DNA of 64,000 nucleotides from Opitutales bacterium UBA5694 (GCA_002420185.1 DIHO01000015.1:53810-117809), one strand, 5' to 3'. Positions 1 through 9,531 are shown, numbered from the stretch's first letter. The notes: generated by a model not told the origin, from the letters alone. Made by a program: numbers and translations.

Positions 1-2
1 CA

Positions 3-1151
3 CTATTCACCCGCCACTACGCCACGGGAGTAACCTGTTGCCCAAGCCGCACAGGGTTTATGACGAGCCACCATCCAGCCAGTTTCGATGCTTACATGGC
101 GGATTTTGGCTTTGGCGACCGGATCACTATCACCGAACTGCTCAACAACGAGGGGTATGCCACCGGGCATTTTGGCAAGTGGCACATTGGGGCGGACAGC
201 GATGGCGTTCCCGAAGACCACTACGGTCTCGATGAGGTGAAGATCATCGGGAACTCGGATGGTTCTGACGGTCGAGACGATGGCCTTTTCGCAGCTGCCA
301 TTGATTTCATCAAACGGCATCAGGACGAGCCCTTCTATGTCAACATTTGGGGCCACATCACCCACTATCCGGTCCCACCATCGAAACGAATTCCTGAGGC
401 GATCGCCAAACTCGAGATAGATGAATCGAAATTCGACTCTTACATGTCGGACAAATTCGAGAACACGCGTGAATGGGGCTATTCCATCGATGAGTGCTTC
501 CGCAACTACCTGACTGATGTTTATTCACTGGATTCAGCAGTGGGGCGGGTGCTCCAATTACTCGATGAGCTAGAGCTCGCCGACAACACCATTGTGGTCT
601 TTTCCAGTGATCAAGGAGCGGCTCCGAACGGCGACTACCAAAACGACCGCCAGCGAGCCATGGGTAAGATTTTCAAGGCCAACATGCTTGGCTGGTCTGG
701 CGGATTAAGAGGGGGCAAACACGAAAAGTACGAAGGCGGTGTCAGGATACCGTTCATTGTCCGTTGGCCAGGCCACGTTCCCCCCAGCCACGTAAATGGA
801 TCCAGCGTGCTTTCCGCTTTGGACTGGCTGCCCACCTTGTGCACCCTCACGGATACCGACTACGATCCCGCCCAATTCGAAGGACTCAATGTTGCCGACA
901 TCTGGCTGGGCGGCGACCGCAACCCGACTCGGGCACTATTCTGGAGAGCGGGTGGAGACGCCGCTCTTCTCGAACCGTGGAAACTCCACCTTACCCGAAA
1001 GGGACCCGAACTCTACAATTTGAGTAAAGACCCTCGAGAAACGACCAATGTCGCTCGCTCGCATCCGGAGATTACCCAGCAACTCGGAACTGAGATCGAG
1101 AAGTGGCGCAAGACCCTTCCTGCCAAGGTCCGGCGTAAAGGCCGTTCTTGA
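3..1151 (+). CDS. Sulfatase (S1 family), 5' end cut by window edge
   Basis: Hydrolyses sulfate esters, probably on exported glycans. The reading frame is open from base 3, upstream of the first internal ATG (60), so the true start lies outside the window. The formylglycine signature is visible as CCPSR, with the modifiable Cys at codon 36-38, and continues into GFMTS. Further conserved pieces are GKWHIG, the metal-site stretch FSSDQG (Gln where many sulfatases have His or Asn), EGGVRIPFIVRWPG and a C-terminal LYNLSKDPRE. The missing part should hold the signal peptide and first metal-binding Asp pair. The next gene, a Na+/solute symporter on the same strand about 300 bases away, may take up the product. 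Substrate cannot be read from sequence. Confidence 0.9.
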   Translation, partial: LFTRHYATGVTCCPSRTGFMTSHHPASFDAYMADFGFGDRITITELLNNEGYATGHFGKWHIGADSDGVPEDHYGLDEVKIIGNSDGSDGRDDGLFAAAIDFIKRHQDEPFYVNIWGHITHYPVPPSKRIPEAIAKLEIDESKFDSYMSDKFENTREWGYSIDECFRNYLTDVYSLDSAVGRVLQLLDELELADNTIVVFSSDQGAAPNGDYQNDRQRAMGKIFKANMLGWSGGLRGGKHEKYEGGVRIPFIVRWPGHVPPSHVNGSSVLSALDWLPTLCTLTDTDYDPAQFEGLNVADIWLGGDRNPTRALFWRAGGDAALLEPWKLHLTRKGPELYNLSKDPRETTNVARSHPEITQQLGTEIEKWRKTLPAKVRRKGRS

Positions 1152-1449
1152 GGGTGCCGCTCGTTCAGGTCACATATTGGAGGAGTAATTCTAAATTCAG
1201 GTTGAAACCCGATCTCGACCTCATACCTACCCGCTGATAAGATCGGCACAATTGCACAGAAAGTAGAGACTGCCCAATAAGTCAGAATAGGCCTCGCAGT
1301 CGTTATGATACGCCTCTACTATTCTTGATTCTGGATTTGCCTTCTCGCCTCCAAATCGATTTTGTTTTTTACAGAAAACCGCCTCTCAAAAACCTGAACG
1401 CGACCGTTCGTTCTCTTGCTCCCACTATCCTCGATACCCCGGACAACCA

Positions 1450-3078
1450 ATGGATCCATCCAGTCGCTCAATGATTAAGCGCTTCGGGCTTCCGATATTT
1501 GCATATTCCCTACCTCGGATAGCTCAGGCAGCTGAAGTTGAAACATTTGTAAGTCAAACCCACGCCCGAGGCCTGCTAGCGATCGACTGGATCATTATCG
1601 CGATCTACGCCCTGTCGACGCTCTTCTTGGGCTGGTGGTTCGCGCGAAAACAGAAAGACACCAGCGAATATTTTGTGGGCTCTGGAAACATGAATCCCTT
1701 GCTGATCGGCGTTTCCTTGTTTGCTACGCTGCTAAGCACGATTTCGTATATGGGCGTTCCTGGTGAAACAATCGGGAAGGGGCCGGTCAACATGAGCAAC
1801 CTGCTCTCCTATCCCTTCATTTTCCTGGTGATCGGTTTCGTGCTGCTGCCGGTTTATATGAAAGTGAAGGTCACCAGCGCTTATGAACTGCTGGAAAAAA
1901 AACTCGGCCTCAGCATTCGTCTCCTTGGCGCCTCCCTCTTTATTGTTCTTCGCTTGTTTTGGATGACGCTGCTTGTTTACCTTACGGCCAAGGCCCTTGC
2001 AATTATGATCGGGGTGGATGAGACATACATTCCTTGGATCGTCGTGATAACCGCTGCGTTCGCTATAACCTACACGTCTTTAGGGGGTCTCCGTGCCGTG
2101 ATTATCACTGACCTGATGCAGACCATTCTACTTTACGGCGGCTCCTTGTTGGTAATAGGGACCATTACGGTGAAGATGGGTGGATTCGGCTGGTTTCCAA
2201 CCGAGTGGCAGACCGACAACTGGGATTCACAACCTATTTTCAGCCTCGATCCATCCACGCGGGTAACCGTTGTCGGATCTATCGTTTCCGTGTTTGTGTG
2301 GCATTGTTCAACTGCAGGTGGCGATCAGGTGTCTATCCAACGATTCATGTCGACCAAAGATGCGAAGGCTGCGCGTAAGGCGATCGGTATGCAGCTCTGT
2401 GTCGCCGCCACCGTCACAATCACTCTTGCCATTACCGGATTTGCCCTGCTCGGCTATTTCCAGGCGGATCCTCAACTCCTTCCGAGGGGAATGACGCTTA
2501 ACGAAAACGCCGACAAAATCTTCCCCCACTTTATCGCCTTCCACCTTCCGCCCGTTGTCTCCGGTCTGGTGCTAACCGGACTTTTCGCAGCCTCTATGTC
2601 CAGCGTCGATTCCGGCGTCAACTCTATCACCGCCGTCGTAATGACCGACTACCTTGACCGCTTTGGCACAAAGCCCAAGACCGAAAGAAAACACGTCTTA
2701 TTTGCGAGAAGCTTGGCTATTGGCATCGGTGTGGTGGTGGTTTTGGCTAGCTCTTTTATGGAACACGTGCCCGGCAACATAACCGCCGTCACCACCAAAA
2801 CGGTGAACCTTCTTACGGTTCCTATCTTCATCCTGTTTTTCTTCGCACTATTCGTTCCGTTTGCCAACGCAGCCGGCGTCTGGATAGGAGTAACTTGCAG
2901 CACTACTACCGCCGTGCTGATCGCATTCTCCGGCCCCATTTTCGGAGTGAATGAAGAGGGACTGGATCCTGTCAGCTTTCAATGGATATCCCCTGCCGCG
3001 TTGCTCGTCGGCATCAGTTCGGGCTTTCTGGCCTGCAGGATCTTTTCAGCTAAACTAACGGATCGCAGATACCCATGA
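1450..3078 (+). CDS. Sodium/solute symporter (SSS family)
   Basis: Inner-membrane Na+-coupled uptake protein of 542 aa. About 13 hydrophobic segments are visible. The first follows RGLLAIDWIII near residue 45 and leads into the family hallmark of a Lys-rich loop plus YFVGSGNMNPLLIG. SSS-like motifs include the region around GGLRAVIITDLMQ and the segment GLFAASMSSVDSGVNS near residue 385. The 40 residues before the first SSS helix contain a hydrophobic stretch ending AQA, so they may be a cleaved leader; alternative starts are ATG 1471 or later. It lies downstream of a sulfatase, which suggests uptake of a desulfated sugar, but the solute is not evident. A second SSS gene lies at 47058-48863. 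Confidence 0.9.
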   Translation: MDPSSRSMIKRFGLPIFAYSLPRIAQAAEVETFVSQTHARGLLAIDWIIIAIYALSTLFLGWWFARKQKDTSEYFVGSGNMNPLLIGVSLFATLLSTISYMGVPGETIGKGPVNMSNLLSYPFIFLVIGFVLLPVYMKVKVTSAYELLEKKLGLSIRLLGASLFIVLRLFWMTLLVYLTAKALAIMIGVDETYIPWIVVITAAFAITYTSLGGLRAVIITDLMQTILLYGGSLLVIGTITVKMGGFGWFPTEWQTDNWDSQPIFSLDPSTRVTVVGSIVSVFVWHCSTAGGDQVSIQRFMSTKDAKAARKAIGMQLCVAATVTITLAITGFALLGYFQADPQLLPRGMTLNENADKIFPHFIAFHLPPVVSGLVLTGLFAASMSSVDSGVNSITAVVMTDYLDRFGTKPKTERKHVLFARSLAIGIGVVVVLASSFMEHVPGNITAVTTKTVNLLTVPIFILFFFALFVPFANAAGVWIGVTCSTTTAVLIAFSGPIFGVNEEGLDPVSFQWISPAALLVGISSGFLACRIFSAKLTDRRYP

Positions 3079-3114
3079 AACTCTTCCTGCCGTTTCAGCC
3101 TATTCTTCGAAATA

Positions 3115-3654
3115 ATGAACATAACCCTGGTTCGGGAACGAGACGTAAGCCGTGACTTAGACAAAAGAATCAAGGAGGGTCTTTGCCTTTGTTTTCCAGA
3201 TGATAAAGAAACCTTTTCAGTTACTCGTGCTTGGCACAATACGACTCCCTTATGGATCTTATATTCAGATTATAATTACAGTATAATTTCACATATCGGC
3301 GTAGTTGACAGAAATATTCGAGTTGGCGACCAAGTTGTCCACATTGCCGGTATACAGAACGTTTTTGTTTTGCCTGAATTCAGAGGAAAGGGGCTTTGCG
3401 ACGTTCCTATGAAAGAAGCGATGGATAAGGCAGCTGAATATGGTTTTGATTATGGCTTTCTCTTTTGCATCCCCGAAATTGAAAAAGTTTAGGAGCGATG
3501 TGGATGGATCAAATTACCGGATACCTCTATTCTTCTCACAGATGAATCAGGAAAAGACGGGGTGCTACCAGGTAAAAACACTGCCATGTACTTTCCTCTG
3601 AAATTCGCTACAATCCCCACTGGAAACATCCACCTTCAAGGCAATAACTGGTGA
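3115..3654 (+). pseudogene. GNAT N-acetyltransferase interrupted by one in-frame amber codon
   Basis: The open part (3115-3489, 125 aa) carries GNAT motif A: VFVLPEFRGKGL (acetyl-CoA pyrophosphate loop) followed by an amphipathic helix and YGFDYGFLFC. It then meets TAG at 3490-3492. The same frame stays open for another 53 codons after the TAG to TGA at 3652-3654 and reads as a normal GNAT C-terminus (ERCGWIKLPD..., then MYFPLKF). A Tyr codon (TAC/TAT) is the most likely ancestral state, giving KVYERCGW. The simplest reading is a single nonsense mutation; a truncated protein could still be made. Base composition is AT-rich like the next gene and unlike the neighbours. Substrate unknown. Confidence 0.72.
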
Positions 3655-3979
3655 GGCGACTAGTTGAGATTCGATGCATTTAGAGAACCATATTTATATA
3701 TCAACTGACACCGTCGAAATACACATTAAAATGTTATCTGAATAAATTGGTGTTCGCCTCGATGGATCCTTGGGGGAAAACGCTCTGAAGAATGTATCGG
3801 TGCTGACTTATATCAGTATGCAGTTGAAGTACTGATTGAAAGATTTCCTATTTAAGAACGGGGGATAGAGACAGGTACCCTCCATATTGAGTTACAAGGG
3901 AGATGGCTTTGTTTCCCATGTTCTTTGTTGGACAAAGCCATGGGAACTAATGGTGTAACGATTGAGGCGGCCGTTGTTC
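3655..3979. other. Gene-free AT-rich stretch, possible degraded coding sequence
   Basis: There is no ORF of useful length. On the + strand, short conceptual pieces (for example around 3760-3855, reading a run ending in AVEVLIERFP before TAA) look protein-like but switch frame and hit stops. It lies between the broken GNAT gene and the convergent ThuA/cupredoxin gene, so it may be the remains of one more gene. No family was recognised and no terminator hairpin was seen. Confidence 0.3.
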
Positions 3980-6967
3980 TTATCTTTTATCTTTTTTTAT
4001 AGGTATAACTTTCATAATTCCTCTCATCATTTGTGAGTGCCCTGGAAATGTACATATGTATGGATAGCTTCCTGGAACTGGGGCGTTAAAAGTTATAATT
4101 TCTTCTTCATTCTGATTAATCATTTTTGATCCCCACAAGATTAATGATGAGTCGGGACGCCAGTCTTTATTTGGCCCATCATTAGTTAACGCAATAGCAA
4201 GATTTGAAGCTTCATCGGCTTTCCCTGGTTTCACTATCAAAAGATTATGTGGTGCGAAGTCTTTATTAATAAATCTTATTGATACCAAACGTCCAGTCTC
4301 TACTTGAAATTCGTTCAAGTCGTACATCATCCTGTCTTTAACAGTATTGATGGTAATTCTAAAAGGTTCCCTAAAATTAGTTCCCCTTACATCAGAGTTG
4401 TCACTGGAAAATATTTCTTTGACGCGTTTAGCAATATTTTGCTTTGAGCTCTCTTTATTAACGTTTTTATTGATTGGTAAATCTTCTTGTTCAGTGCCAA
4501 CAGCTTGAAGTGCTCGTTTAAGCCATTCGTCTTTTGTGTTCGTCTCATCTGTAGCTAAAATACTAGCTGCTTGCTTATGAGTCTTGGATTCTGGGAACTG
4601 AGCGAGTTTAACCATGGCAGCTAAGCGGACGTGTAAATCTTTGTTGGTAAGTGCTGCACTGTCATAGAGCAATTGTTCATCTTCTTTGGTTTTTCCAAGT
4701 GCGCGTACAGCGTTGAGCTTAACCTGAGAGTCCCCGTTTGTTAGAGCACTGCGTTTTATTTTATTATCAAGAGCTCCAATTCCTTCTAGTGTCCAAAGTG
4801 CGTGAATTGCACCTACTCCACGGCCCGATAATCTTTTACGTAAAGATTTCTCAGTTTCCTTAATTCCTCCATCAACTATCATTCGCTGTGCAGTTTGTCG
4901 CCAAAAAAGATTGTCATTATCTAAGGCCTTGATCAGCTCGACTGGGCTTGCCTGGGCTAGAGAGGTAATTGTTGATTTTGGTGCTGCCTCCCAAATTACT
5001 CTATAGATTCGGCCGTGCTGGCGATCACGATTTGGATTAATGTGAGCGTTACCTCGACCGTTTTTGGCGGCATAACCGCCTCGGTCTACGTTTGGGGTCG
5101 GATTGTGTTGTATAATAAAATTGTACCAATCGGCGATCCATAGGTGGCCATCTGGTCCTACCTCTGCAACGATAGGTGAGAACCATTCATCAGCACTGGC
5201 TACAAAGCTGAACGCATTCTTTGCGGTATAGCCGGCACCTTGTTTTTTGATATTAAATGTACCAACTAGGTTGCCAGTTGGTCCACAGACGAATGCTGCA
5301 CGGTCACGGTATTTTTTTGGAAAGGCATCTGAAGTAGCAAAAGCGTGGCCGCAGCCTGCTGTGTATGCATTAAATGCGTCCACTTGTCTTATATTTGGCG
5401 TGATAGGATGAAAGGTTGGCGTATCAGCAATCATTTTTGCGCTCATCTTAAGTTCTCCATTTAAAACAGTCGCAGGGATGCCGCCATAAAAGGTCGGGTT
5501 ATTGTTTGCGGTGGAGCCAAAAACGTCGCCTGATGTATTGAAACCTAATCCCCATGTGTTGTTGTTGAATTGATGAAGAAACTCGATATCAGTTGCATCA
5601 GATTTAAACCGGAATACGCCCATTGCAAAATTATGCTGCTTTCCGCTTAATGAGCCATTGAAGCGAGCATAGCCGACGGTTCCGTAAATCCAATTATCAA
5701 ATCCGTATCGCAAATTACTAGGGCCTGCGTGAGTATCTCCTACACCCCATCCAGAAAAAAGAACCTCTTTAATATCCGCTTTATCGTCACCATTTGTATC
5801 TTTGAGGAAATAGAATTCCGGAGCTTGAGCAAGAATTACTCCTCCACGAGCAAAAGTCATTGAAGTCGGAATATTAAAGCCTTCAGCAAACACAGTAAAC
5901 TTGTCAGCTTTACCATCACCATTTGTATCCTCACAAATCTTGATCCGATCATTTCCTTTTCGGCCATCCTTAAATTCATTCGGATAATCAACAGTTTCAA
6001 CCACCCAAAGTCGTCCGCGTTCGTCCCAAGTCATGTAGATTGGATTGATTATTTCCGGTTCTGATGCAAAAAGCTCCATTCGGAATCCTACTGGTACTTG
6101 CGTGTACTTTATACTATCTTCGGGAGAGAGGGGTAGTTGGTATTGGAGTGGTTCTTTACGTCGTTCGTAGTTTGGAATGTTATTACGTTTCTCGTATTTT
6201 AGTGGTGCACGTTTGGTAAGAAAATTTTCGTAGCGCTTCCTCGCTTTGTCACCAATTACCCAAATGATACCGCTTCTTATTAGCTGATGAAAAGCGGTGT
6301 TGTTCCACTCTCGATGATCATGACCGGATGCGGTGTAGAAGACTCGTCCACGACCTTGTGTGCGTATCCACGTCCAAGGTTCAGGCTCAGTATGCGGATC
6401 CCCCTTCATAGATTCTCGGACCATAAGAACAGTCCGATCTTTGGTATTAGGATTTGAATGAAAATAGTTCTCATCCCAACCAATGAACTCTTTTACACCA
6501 TTCATTGCGGGATGATTAGGCTTTATTATCTTCGCTTTGAAATCATCTCTTCGATGGCTTTTGAACCTGCCTCCTACAAGTCTCTCAAAGCCAGGTTCAT
6601 TCGAGAAACACCAGCTTGCATAATTGATTGGTAAAAAGCCTCCTCCGTTTTCGACGAATCTTTTTAGATTTTTCCATTGGTGAGGTTCGATATTTCCGTG
6701 GTTCGCATAAAGTAGAAGTGCATCAAATTTTCCAAGGTATTTTGCATCTCCGAGTGCTTCTTCAATCGAAGTAACATAGTCAAAATAAATAGCATCTCGC
6801 CCTAATGCTTTGGAAAGCATTGGGTAATAGGAATTTGAGTTAGTTTGTTCGCTTTCGTTTCCCAAAAATAGTATTCGAATAGGCCCACCTTCCACGGTAG
6901 CTAAGAGAGAGGTTTGCGTTATTATAAAAACACTAGTGAAGCATATTAATGTGAGCAGTTTTTTCAT
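3980..6967 (-). CDS. ThuA - PVC propeller dehydrogenase - HEAT - azurin-like cupredoxin fusion
   Basis: Exported 995-aa modular protein. Residues 1-24 form a signal peptide (MKKLLTLICF...). About 28-240 is a ThuA-like (glutamine-amidotransferase fold) domain (IRILFLGNES, LLLYANHGN, GGGFLPINYAS, FYTASGHDHREWN). About 285-650 is a PVC-type membrane-bound dehydrogenase beta-propeller (WVVETVDYPNEF, DTNGDGKADKFTVF repeats, ADWYNFIIQHNP). About 660-850 holds HEAT-like helices (NLFWRQTAQRMI, KLNAVRALGK). About 890-990 is a type-I copper domain with the azurin ligand pattern: His907 (FAPHN), Cys972, His977 and Met981 in CTFPGHSQMMRG. No CxxCH heme motif is present, so copper rather than heme should carry electrons. 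The codons are much more AT-rich than flanking genes, which suggests transfer. Probable role is periplasmic sugar oxidation; substrate unknown. Confidence 0.88.
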   Translation of the reverse strand: MKKLLTLICFTSVFIITQTSLLATVEGGPIRILFLGNESEQTNSNSYYPMLSKALGRDAIYFDYVTSIEEALGDAKYLGKFDALLLYANHGNIEPHQWKNLKRFVENGGGFLPINYASWCFSNEPGFERLVGGRFKSHRRDDFKAKIIKPNHPAMNGVKEFIGWDENYFHSNPNTKDRTVLMVRESMKGDPHTEPEPWTWIRTQGRGRVFYTASGHDHREWNNTAFHQLIRSGIIWVIGDKARKRYENFLTKRAPLKYEKRNNIPNYERRKEPLQYQLPLSPEDSIKYTQVPVGFRMELFASEPEIINPIYMTWDERGRLWVVETVDYPNEFKDGRKGNDRIKICEDTNGDGKADKFTVFAEGFNIPTSMTFARGGVILAQAPEFYFLKDTNGDDKADIKEVLFSGWGVGDTHAGPSNLRYGFDNWIYGTVGYARFNGSLSGKQHNFAMGVFRFKSDATDIEFLHQFNNNTWGLGFNTSGDVFGSTANNNPTFYGGIPATVLNGELKMSAKMIADTPTFHPITPNIRQVDAFNAYTAGCGHAFATSDAFPKKYRDRAAFVCGPTGNLVGTFNIKKQGAGYTAKNAFSFVASADEWFSPIVAEVGPDGHLWIADWYNFIIQHNPTPNVDRGGYAAKNGRGNAHINPNRDRQHGRIYRVIWEAAPKSTITSLAQASPVELIKALDNDNLFWRQTAQRMIVDGGIKETEKSLRKRLSGRGVGAIHALWTLEGIGALDNKIKRSALTNGDSQVKLNAVRALGKTKEDEQLLYDSAALTNKDLHVRLAAMVKLAQFPESKTHKQAASILATDETNTKDEWLKRALQAVGTEQEDLPINKNVNKESSKQNIAKRVKEIFSSDNSDVRGTNFREPFRITINTVKDRMMYDLNEFQVETGRLVSIRFINKDFAPHNLLIVKPGKADEASNLAIALTNDGPNKDWRPDSSLILWGSKMINQNEEEIITFNAPVPGSYPYICTFPGHSQMMRGIMKVIPIKKDKR

Positions 6968-7264
6968 ATGGAACGGGCAAAATTTACGCTAACCCACTAT
7001 TGGGCAAGCTAAAGACAAGTTGGTCTCAATAAAAAGCCAAAAACCGTAGTTTATAATATTTATAGATTGTACCGGTATGCATGACCGGTCCGGCTGGTGA
7101 TATGTCTTTCAGACAGCGGCGAGAAGAATCGAAAATCCGAGGGGGATTCATCCTCAACTTTGACTCTCTTAGTCCCTCATTGGTATGGACAAAACTTTGC
7201 TGCTGCAGCTCTTCGGAAATGGGCCGCTATTAAAATCTGATTTTTCAGATAGGCACCGCGAAGT

Positions 7265-7605
7265 TCAGCGTGTGAACTGAAGATGGGCACCTCGACGACC
7301 AGGAGCTTCATATTCTAGGCAAAAAGATGAAATCAAAGTGATCAATGTCAAATTTTCTAACGGAGCAAAATCGGGTAAGGGAGGTTTGCTGCCTTGAGGA
7401 AAGATAACCCCTGAAATCTCTGCCCTAAGAGGAGTCCCAGTGGGAATAAATTTCATTTCACCCCAGGGTATGTCAAATGCGTGAATCTGAAAAGCAGCGT
7501 TAGGTTCATCCAACGGGTCCAAAAAACCTTTTAGCTCTCCGTCAGAATCAAGATGTGTAATGGAAACCCAGCCGAGTTTGGAGAATTTGTATCCAAAATA
7601 AAGTT
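7265..7605 (-). pseudogene. Orphan C-terminal protein fragment, family not recognised
   Basis: The frame reads as convincing protein from about 7600 downwards (YKFSKLGWVSITHLDSDGEL, then a GFLDPLDEPNAAFQIHAFDIPWGEM-like stretch) to a stop at 7265-7267. No ATG lies upstream in frame; the first possible start is the TTG at 7520-7522, in the middle of the protein-like text. The open frame breaks at about 7600, where a different gene fragment begins on the opposite strand. This suggests the 3' end of a gene left by a rearrangement. I do not recognise the family. Confidence 0.35.
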
Positions 7606-7610
7606 TACTT

Positions 7611-8094
7611 TACGTATTTCCAAACTGGATTGCCGTTGATGGAGTCCAGGGAGGTACTAGAGCAGCACCCAAGGCATTTATGGATCGAGTTGGGCTTCCC
7701 CTCTTCCCTGCCCTGAAAAAAGTGGATGACATCCTGACCGAGCATGATGTCCACAATCGACTCAAGATCATAGCATCCTGCAAAATGGTGGGTGCCGGGC
7801 ACCAACTCATCGCTTTTTGTCTTGGAAACGAAGTGGTAGCCTCAGACCTGGGATTAATGATGTCGATTGGCTGTATCCAAGCTATGCAATACGGCAGCAA
7901 TACTTATCCGGGTGGCATCACGACTCATAATCCGGAATTGAAGGGGTCTCGATTTCAATTTAAAATCAAAACGATTTGCCCACTGTGTGAACAAAATGGA
8001 GCACGATCTGCAGGAGCTGCTCTGTGCAACAGGATGCCGTTCGGTTCAGGAACTTTCTTTCGAGTATCTGTGGTGTCCAAAGGCTCTACCCTGA
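7611..8094 (+). pseudogene. FMN-binding glutamate-synthase-like fragment with frameshift
   Basis: Remnant of the FMN domain of the glutamate synthase large-subunit-like family (ammonia-channelling TIM barrel). It begins inside the gene with FPNWIAVDGVQGGTRAAP, matching the family's P-D-F-I-T-V-D-G-x-E-G-G-T-G-A-A-P. It continues through LKIIASCKMVGAG and SIGCIQAMQYGSNTYPGGITTHNPEL. After about 7,940 the homology moves to the +1 frame: RGLDF..., KRFAHCVNKMEHDLQELL and a RSVQELSFEYL tail, ending at TGA 8092-8094. The 5' two thirds of the gene is missing and a stop codon at 7599-7601 precedes it. Several invariant residues have drifted (EGG to QGG, SGK to SCK). Clearly non-functional. Confidence 0.8.
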
Positions 8095-8149
8095 ATACCT
8101 TCCGTAGCAGCTCGAACTAGCGATCAATGCCTAACCTCCAGTTCCTATC

Positions 8150-8573
8150 ATGAAAAATCGGTCATCCTCCATAATCTCATGGATCGCTCAAATTGTAGCG
8201 GTTATCATTATGGGCCAAACACTCTTCTTCAAATTCAGCTTCGCCCCTACATCGGTGCAACTCGTCACAGAACTCGAGATGGAGCCCGAGGGGATGTTTT
8301 AATTGGCATTCTTGAATTCGCGCGTGTATCCTTTTACTAGTTTCTTCTAGCATTACGTTTGGAGCCATGCTGGGTTCTGGCCTGATGCTGGGCATGATCA
8401 TTGGTCATTTTGCCCAGCTTAACTAGGAAAGTGAGCTCTTTCAGTTCGGCATGCTCGCAGTCGTAGGACTCGTAGCCTGTTCAATCATCTTGTTGATCCG
8501 AAGGAATACCATTCCACTGCTCTGCTGCGTGCTCTGTGAATTAAGACCATCTAACCAGACGGACGGGGGCTAG
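8150..8573 (+). pseudogene. DoxX-like membrane protein, broken by stop codons and frameshifts
   Basis: Starts with ATG at 8150: MKNRSSSIISWIAQIVAVII, then MGQTLFFKFSFAPTSV and TELEMEPEG. This is the N-terminal helix and signature of small DoxX-family inner-membrane proteins. After the TAA that follows GMF the homology shifts frame (IGILEF...), ends at a TAG, and resumes as FGAMLGSGLMLGMIIGHFAQ, another TAG, then LAVVGLVACSIILLIRR. All four expected transmembrane helices can be found, but in at least two frames with at least three stops. The gene is dead. It is the third decayed gene in a row here. Confidence 0.75.
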
Positions 8574-8781
8574 TTCTTTTTGTCTGTTTTCTAAACCATT
8601 TCAGGAGGCAACGCCCATTCCTGTGAACATAGCTTTCACTACCCATTAGAAACTGGTTATCAGACCTTTACATATTCATTTCAAGAGCCCTGGCCTCGAG
8701 TATAAAAACCCTTTTCAGTAAAATAAAAGAAAGTGGTATTTTTTTTGAATGCATCGATAGGAAACGCATCTAAAAGCCACA

Positions 8782-9531
8782 ATGCAAAATTCTCGAGGCA
8801 ACTATACTTTGGACGAGCTTCTACAAATGAAGCGTGCAGAGAAGCCTTCTCCTTGTTTTTGGAATAAGTTTGAAACCAATCTCCGAATAAAGCAAAGACG
8901 TCTGCTCCAGCTGCAGCCGGTAGAGGATCTGGGAGCAGGAGTGAGCGGATGGCCGCGATTTCGGAACTTCGGCCTACTTTGCGGAGCATTCACATTTTCC
9001 GGGGTTTTTGGCTTCTTGGCTATACAATTGCTCAGCCCAGCTTACGATGCTAATTCGATTCGAAAACCTTTACCTCATCAAGAAATCATAGTATCTGAAT
9101 TGGAACGTCCGTCCAATCTCATCGAGTCCGAAACTGATGAGCTTGTGTTGTTTGAAGTGGCATGTGCTGAACATGCCATTTCAAACATTCCAGAGGGCAC
9201 TGACAACCCCAAACAAACCAATTCGCTGGCGAACGCAAAATCGATTCCTCCATCACCCTTCGAAGTCGCCTATGTTTTAGAAATCGAGACCCCTTTCCAA
9301 TCGATCAATGTCGACGACACCATCGCCTTCAATGCCGATGAAAACATCACTTCTCGTATAATGGAAAGGTATATACATCCCCTCAGTGACCGGGGCTGGA
9401 AATTCACTCAGTCCGTATCCAACCAGTCCGATCCGATCAATCGCATGTCTGCCATGACCTCCGATTCAAGGCTTTTTAATAGCAATTCCGGAAGCGATGT
9501 CAAATGGAACGCTTTGACCCTTAGGTTTTAA
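8782..9531 (+). CDS. Hypothetical membrane-anchored protein (anti-sigma-like layout)
   Basis: 249 aa. A short cytoplasmic N-terminus carries a LDELLQMKRAEKPSPCFW-type motif followed by a basic helix. One transmembrane segment lies near residues 75-95 (LLCGAFTFSGVFGFLAIQLL). A long Ser/Asn/acidic-rich outer part ends in WNALTLRF. The single-span topology with a small helical N-domain is reminiscent of anti-sigma or stalk proteins, but no anti-sigma zinc motif is present and no sigma factor lies nearby. ATG 8782 is the first in-frame start. Function unknown. Confidence 0.65.
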   Translation: MQNSRGNYTLDELLQMKRAEKPSPCFWNKFETNLRIKQRRLLQLQPVEDLGAGVSGWPRFRNFGLLCGAFTFSGVFGFLAIQLLSPAYDANSIRKPLPHQEIIVSELERPSNLIESETDELVLFEVACAEHAISNIPEGTDNPKQTNSLANAKSIPPSPFEVAYVLEIETPFQSINVDDTIAFNADENITSRIMERYIHPLSDRGWKFTQSVSNQSDPINRMSAMTSDSRLFNSNSGSDVKWNALTLRF

